Assembly: GCA_009775365.1 (NCBI GenBank)
Contig: VSPM01000049.1
Location: 1 to 16,812, forward strand
Source: Muribaculaceae bacterium
GTDB lineage: Bacteria > Bacteroidota > Bacteroidia > Bacteroidales > Muribaculaceae
Direction: 5' to 3'
DNA length: 16,812 nt
Shown here piece after piece: positions 13,523-16,812 of this stretch. Position 1 is the stretch's first letter; every line of letters starts with the position of its first letter. Below the pieces are notes generated by a model. The model searched no databases. It was not told where the DNA came from and saw only the letters and a list, made by a program, of their open reading frames with translations. The translations under genes and the position numbers were made by a program.

Positions 13523-15073
13523 TCAGTTTTTGGGAGAGAAAGTAATGGCCTGACCGCCGGATGCCGCCATCTCGATTGTTAAAGTGTCGGATGAAGTCAC
13601 CTCTTTTCCCGAGATCACAACTTTTGTGGGGTCGGAAGGGTGGTCGGCATAGACCACGGCTGTGTATCTCACATTCTCTTTAAGGAAATCGAGGGGGAGG
13701 TCGAGGGAGCGCGGTTTGCTGTCTGCGCCGGCTCCAAGATAGAAGTTTTCGCCTGCACGCCTTGCCACCACGACGTATTTCCCAATCTCTCCCTGAAGAG
13801 CATTCGACCAGTCGCAATCTGCATTGAAATCGCGGAAGAAGCGGAACGCCTCGTGCCCTTCATAGTTTTCTATCAGGTCGGCGGCCATCTGGAGAGGGGA
13901 GTAGATTATTACCCAGTTTGCTATCTGACGCGCCAGTGTGGTGCGTATCTTGCAATAATCGTTCGGCCCGTTCCATTCTATGCGCCCCGGGTCGGCTTTC
14001 GCGCGTTCGTAATTGATGTCGAAAATGCCGGGCGTGTAGTCCATAGGCCCTGAAAGCAATCTCACGAAGGGGAGTGTGCAAAGATATTCGGGTGTGTTGC
14101 CTGCCGACCAAGCGTTCCACTCCATTCCGCGTGCGCCCTCGCGAGTCATCATGTTAGGCCATGTGCGGCGAATGCCGGTCTCTTTTATCGGCTCATGCGC
14201 GTCGATCATCAGCTGATATTTAGCGGCGGTCTCCACTACTTTCTGATAATGCTTCACTCCATATTGCTAGTGATGATACTCTCCGCCGGCGAATCCGCCT
14301 GCATATCCGGTCTTCACGGTGTGTATTCCGAGTGATTTGTAGTAAGCGAATGTGCTGTCGAGGGCGGCCTCATATTCGGGGATGTTTCCGCCGGTCTCAT
14401 TGTGCGCCCAAAGCTCTATGCCTTTGGAGGCGGCATAAGAGGCTATGGAGTCGATGTCGAAATCGGCATAAGCCTTGGCATAGTTGAAATGCTGGTCGCC
14501 GCCCCAGGTTTACCAACCTTCGTTCCATCCTTCAAACAGCACGCCCTGAATATTGTTGGCCGCCGCGAAGTCTATGTATTTGATCGCGTTCTCAGTTGTG
14601 GCTCCATGTCGCGGCCCCATGGTACATGTCATGGTGCCGAGGTGCATTCCCCACCATATCCCCACATATTTCTGAGGTTTTATCCATGACGTGTCGGCAA
14701 TTTTCGAGGGCTCGTTAAGATTGAGTATGAGGCCGGAGTTAATGAGGTCGCAGGCTGATTTGCCAATCTGGATTGTGCGCCAGGGGGTGACGAAACTTGC
14801 CGGAAGGTATGCTTTCACACCATCGGGGAGCGAGGCAAGGTTGGCTTTAAGGGTGCGCCCCTCGGTGCGCAGAAGAGTCATTTCTGGATAATCATACAAG
14901 GCCGCTTCGTGGATCGAGCCGAAAACGGCATCGGTCTCAGTAGCAAAAGTGAAAGGCGTGTTGGCATCTGTCACGCTGTCGACAGGCAGGTTTTTGTATT
15001 CCAGCTCGTAAGAATCGAAATTTGCAGGAATTGCCCATGTGGATGCGTTGTCGGCAAAGCGGAACTCTGTGAG
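13523..15073 (-). pseudogene. GH97 family glycoside hydrolase (SusB-like), truncated with two nonsense codons
   Basis: One continuous frame encodes most of a GH97 alpha-glucosidase-like enzyme: TEFRFADNASTWAIPANFDS, WIKPQKYVGIWWGMHLG, GPRHGATTENAIKYIDFAA, GVLFEGWNEGW, AHNETGGNIPEYEA, HTVKTGYAGGF, HEPIKETGIRRTWPNMM, GPMDYTPGIFD, and the C-terminal beta domain to the stop at 13523. Two in-frame stops interrupt it: TAA at 14510-14512 after EGWNEGW, where Glu is expected, and TAG about 14267-14269 after EYHH. No frameshift is needed between segments. The 5' end is missing: the match starts abruptly at about 15073, so the signal peptide and much of the N-terminal beta-sandwich (roughly 130-150 residues) are lost. 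It abuts a fragment of an HTH gene. The gene is almost certainly non-functional. Confidence 0.9.
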
Positions 15074-15137
15074 AGAGGGAGAAGCCGAGATAGTCGGCGG
15101 CCTCCTGCGAGTTGAGTAATTTTCGTTTTGTCTGCAT
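15069..15137 (-). pseudogene. Excisionase-like HTH gene, 5' fragment
   Basis: The first 23 codons from the ATG at 15137 read MQTKRKLLNSQEAADYLGFS followed by LSH. This is a typical opening of Bacteroidales HTH proteins of the excisionase/MerR-like type, normally continuing with a LYKLT-like recognition helix. After codon 23 the DNA becomes the GH97 gene in another frame, so the rest is gone. The open frame runs on to 14937, but the remainder is a shadow of the GH97 sequence. Such HTH proteins are common in mobile elements. Confidence 0.75.
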
Positions 15138-15211
15138 CGGTTCTTTAATTTATGTGTTTGTATTCTTTGATTATGGAATGTGCTGATTGATAGACTTGTC
15201 AACCTTTGTAT
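15138..15211. other. Short gap before the HTH fragment
   Basis: Seventy-four AT-rich bases lie between the unrecognised 136-residue gene and the HTH fragment. I see no gene and no convincing promoter here. Confidence 0.4.
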
Positions 15212-15622
15212 TTACGGGGTTCTCCGCCTTGAACGCCATTCCTCGATGGCTCCGTCTATGGATTTTCGGTAGTTCCGGTTGTCCTCTGTGGCATAATCGG
15301 CGCAGATGTCGGAGCGGTGCTTGTCATAGTAAGACTTGGCGATGCCGCAGCGTTGGAGGAACAACCGCGCCCATGTCTCCGCCTCCTTCCTCGGGCTGAT
15401 GTTCCTCGCCACGGCAAAGACCATGTAGCATACCCGCAGTTTCTCTTTCGGCAACACGGCTATGGATTTTGTCACTTCCCTCACGTTCAGGAAATTTGCA
15501 AAATCGAGAGGGGTGCAGTTCTCAAACTGGCTGTCGTTGCATACATCGTGGATCGCCATGCACAGCCCTAATTCAACCACGTCACGCCACTTGGCGGTTT
15601 CAAGCAGCAGGCTTCCGCTCAT
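15212..15622 (-). CDS. Hypothetical protein
   Basis: I do not recognise this 136-residue protein. It looks soluble and mixed alpha-helical, with several cysteines (in LGLCMAIHDVC, NCTP, RVCYMVFA, RCGIAKSYY and DICADY) and a basic C-terminus (EEWRSRRRTP). No signal peptide or transmembrane helix is clear. Its ATG overlaps the stop of the upstream gene by 4 bases (ATGA), so the two are translated together. Context is an accessory block next to an HTH gene fragment and an AlbA/RecG-like regulator, suggesting a mobile-element accessory gene. Confidence 0.7.
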   Translation of the reverse strand: MSGSLLLETAKWRDVVELGLCMAIHDVCNDSQFENCTPLDFANFLNVREVTKSIAVLPKEKLRVCYMVFAVARNISPRKEAETWARLFLQRCGIAKSYYDKHRSDICADYATEDNRNYRKSIDGAIEEWRSRRRTP

Positions 15623-16248
15623 CGGTTTTCCCCTTTCTCCATGCGGTCAAGGTCGTTGAGTATGCTCCCGGCAATGCCGTCAAGTCTGGCGGCAAGCGCA
15701 TACAGGTGTGGGGCTTTAAGGGGAAAGACATCCCCGGCGCGCCGGTTCTCATGCTCATATTCGGCATAAATCCTCTTTACATCGACTTGCCGTCTATCAT
15801 GCTCAGCCTTTGCAGCATCGCACTCCTTATCCACCTCGGCATACTCCTTTGAGTCGAGAGGTAAGTAGTCAAGACGGTTGTTCAGTTCGCAGTACCTCTT
15901 CCAGTATGGATTAAGCTTGTCGGAAGCCTCTTGGAATATGTCATGGTAACGCCGTGAATGAGCGTTTGCAATCTCTCGGAAATCAACGCCGTCAAGCTTC
16001 CCTATATTATTATTAAGGAGTGTCGCGGTCTCGGCTTTGAGGGAAAGAGCAATCTCTTTCAGCTGTTCCGGATTTTCACCGACCATCGCCTCAGCATCGG
16101 CTATAAGCGCGTTGGTGTCCTGAAAGTCATAATAGAACCGTGCAAGCGCATACGCCTGTTCAAAAGGTATAGCACCACCGTCATAACCGCTGACAATTCC
16201 GTTGACCTCTGCGAGCCGTGTTGTTATTTCCTTCATAATGTTTATCAT
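15619..16248 (-). CDS. Hypothetical helical protein
   Basis: I do not recognise this protein of about 209 residues. It is strongly alpha-helical and charged, with a probable coiled-coil middle (LNPYWKRYCELNNRLDYL, then KECDAAKAEHDRR). No membrane segment or signal peptide is visible. The open frame extends to a TTG at 16254, but the ATG at 16248 (MINIMKEITT) or the one at 16236 (MKEITTRLAE) is a more likely start; I list 16248. Its stop overlaps the next gene start by 4 bases. It closely follows the regulator gene ending at 16256, so the three genes form an operon-like block. Possible DNA-binding or structural role in a mobile element, unproven. Confidence 0.68.
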   Translation of the reverse strand: MINIMKEITTRLAEVNGIVSGYDGGAIPFEQAYALARFYYDFQDTNALIADAEAMVGENPEQLKEIALSLKAETATLLNNNIGKLDGVDFREIANAHSRRYHDIFQEASDKLNPYWKRYCELNNRLDYLPLDSKEYAEVDKECDAAKAEHDRRQVDVKRIYAEYEHENRRAGDVFPLKAPHLYALAARLDGIAGSILNDLDRMEKGENR

Positions 16249-16255
16249 CGCCAAA

Positions 16256-16812
16256 TTATTTCAACACTTTCCATAGCCCTTTTCGGTCGCTGCCGAGACG
16301 TATAATGATTTCCGTTTCTTTGAGGTGTTCGATATGCTTTTGAATGGCTGACGGGGATATACCTATTATATCGGCAAGCTCCCGACGTGAAATTTCAGGC
16401 TTTTTCCGCATCGCCTCAACAATCCTGGCTCTCGTTTCCTCCCCTTGGTTCTGACCACTGTTTCTGACCACCTCTTTCTGACCACCTTTGTCATGCGTAT
16501 TACATTGATTATCGGCGTAAATACTTTCAGTGTCTATATTTATCTGACCACCTTTCTGACCACCTTTTTGTGATGGCAACGGGTAGGTAATAGTCGATGA
16601 TGTTATATCGCTTTCAAAATCAACTTCAAGCCCGGTGAGTTTAGTCCAACGCATTATTTTGTCAATACCATATCCGGCATTTTCGCCTTGTCGTGCGTAG
16701 CGGAAGAAGGCTATGATATTGGGATTACGCGGCACTGATTTCACCTTACCGGGCTTGTCGGAGATACGCACGGCGAAGCGTCCGGGATTTTGGAATTCGA
16801 TTCTGTCATTGA
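16256..16812 (-). CDS. AlbA/RecG-like ATP-binding regulator, C-terminal part (partial at window edge)
   Basis: The frame stays open to the window edge and continues beyond it, so the start is not in view; the ATG at 16771 is internal. The first visible residues, NDRIEFQNPGRFAV, and then RNPNIIAFFRYARQGENAGYG, are typical of the GHKL-ATPase-like C-terminal domain of AlbA_2/RecG-like regulators, which carry an N-terminal DNA-binding AlbA_2 domain. A linker follows with repeated KGGQ units. The protein ends in a winged helix-turn-helix: RRELADIIGISPSAIQKHIE and a final GLWKVLK. These proteins are common accessory transcriptional regulators in Bacteroidales genomes and mobile elements. About 185 residues are visible. 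Confidence 0.82.
   Translation of the reverse strand, partial: NDRIEFQNPGRFAVRISDKPGKVKSVPRNPNIIAFFRYARQGENAGYGIDKIMRWTKLTGLEVDFESDITSSTITYPLPSQKGGQKGGQINIDTESIYADNQCNTHDKGGQKEVVRNSGQNQGEETRARIVEAMRKKPEISRRELADIIGISPSAIQKHIEHLKETEIIIRLGSDRKGLWKVLK
16453..16571. repeat. Imperfect repeat coding for KGGQ linker units
   Basis: The plus-strand unit CTGACCACC recurs five or so times (for example at 16463, 16478, 16545 and 16557 approximately), usually with TTT before it. On the minus strand it encodes repeated GGQ/KGGQ residues in the linker of the AlbA/RecG-like regulator. Similar Gly-rich repeats occur in the same linker of relatives. The repeat could change length by slippage without breaking the frame only if the unit is a multiple of 3; the 12-base unit fits this. 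Confidence 0.65.

Larger units (their letters stand above)
15069..16812 (-). mobile_element. Possible end of an integrative element or accessory island
   Basis: An excisionase-like HTH fragment, two unrecognised overlapping genes and an AlbA/RecG-like regulator together look like accessory DNA. The block ends sharply inside a GH97 gene at about 15069-15073. No integrase, transposase, terminal inverted repeat or target-site duplication is visible, so this is inferred from gene content and the abrupt junction alone. Confidence 0.35.

Noticed and set aside
13523..15073. Stop-codon recoding or a programmed readthrough in the GH97 gene
   Set aside because: The gene also lacks its 5' end and signal peptide, both stop types differ, and nothing near them suggests recoding. 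Simple decay explains it.
14937..15137. A complete 66-residue HTH protein
   Set aside because: Only the first 23 residues are HTH-like; the rest is the GH97 gene read in the wrong frame.
1..16812. CRISPR arrays, tRNA and rRNA genes
   Set aside because: I saw no regularly spaced direct repeats and no tRNA- or rRNA-like stretch in the window.

Overview
The window looks like chromosomal DNA of a Bacteroidales bacterium, with a Muribaculaceae- or Bacteroides-like gut organism most likely. The signs are promoter elements of the Bacteroidetes TAnnTTTG type, weak Shine-Dalgarno sequences, a GH97 (SusB-like) glycosidase remnant, a four-helix-bundle (S23-type) gene, and the pairing of CTP synthase with a long amidophosphoribosyltransferase. 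Every supported gene lies on the minus strand, so transcription runs from high to low coordinates.

Right end (about 15069-16812): four closely packed genes or gene fragments. They are the C-terminal part of an AlbA/RecG-like regulator that enters from beyond the window edge, two unrecognised proteins, and the first 23 codons of an excisionase-like helix-turn-helix gene. That last fragment stops abruptly inside a 5'-truncated GH97 glycosidase gene (13523-15073). The glycosidase gene also carries two in-frame nonsense codons. This boundary looks like a deletion or insertion scar between accessory and chromosomal DNA.

Middle (9226-13433): pyrG, started at a GTG just downstream of a recognisable promoter, followed 3 bases later by a long PurF-type amidophosphoribosyltransferase. 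A long hairpin without a T-run and a GNAT acetyltransferase with an unrecognisable C-terminus come next.

Left half (448-8915): a Ter stress-response operon. It encodes two canonical TerD proteins, a TerD variant with an altered acidic loop, a single-domain TerA-like protein, a TerZ/TerD-like protein, two short TerY von Willebrand A proteins, one long TerY with a C-terminal zinc ribbon, a small acidic protein built from four 18-residue repeats, an AIM24-family protein, and a PP2C phosphatase with an N-terminal extension that may be Ig-like. A decayed fourth TerY gene sits between intact ones. Known Ter systems pair TerY and PP2C with a protein kinase and often have the TerC membrane protein; neither is visible here. 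The inferred picture is a calcium- or metal-binding TerD scaffold linked through MIDAS-containing TerY adaptors to phosphorylation-controlled signalling at the membrane. An internal promoter and a perfect 14-bp palindrome lie before the second TerD block.

Left edge (13-434): a four-helix-bundle gene broken by an exact 17-bp tandem duplication. Gene decay recurs in the window: the four-helix-bundle gene, one TerY copy, the GH97 gene, the HTH gene and possibly the GNAT gene are all damaged.
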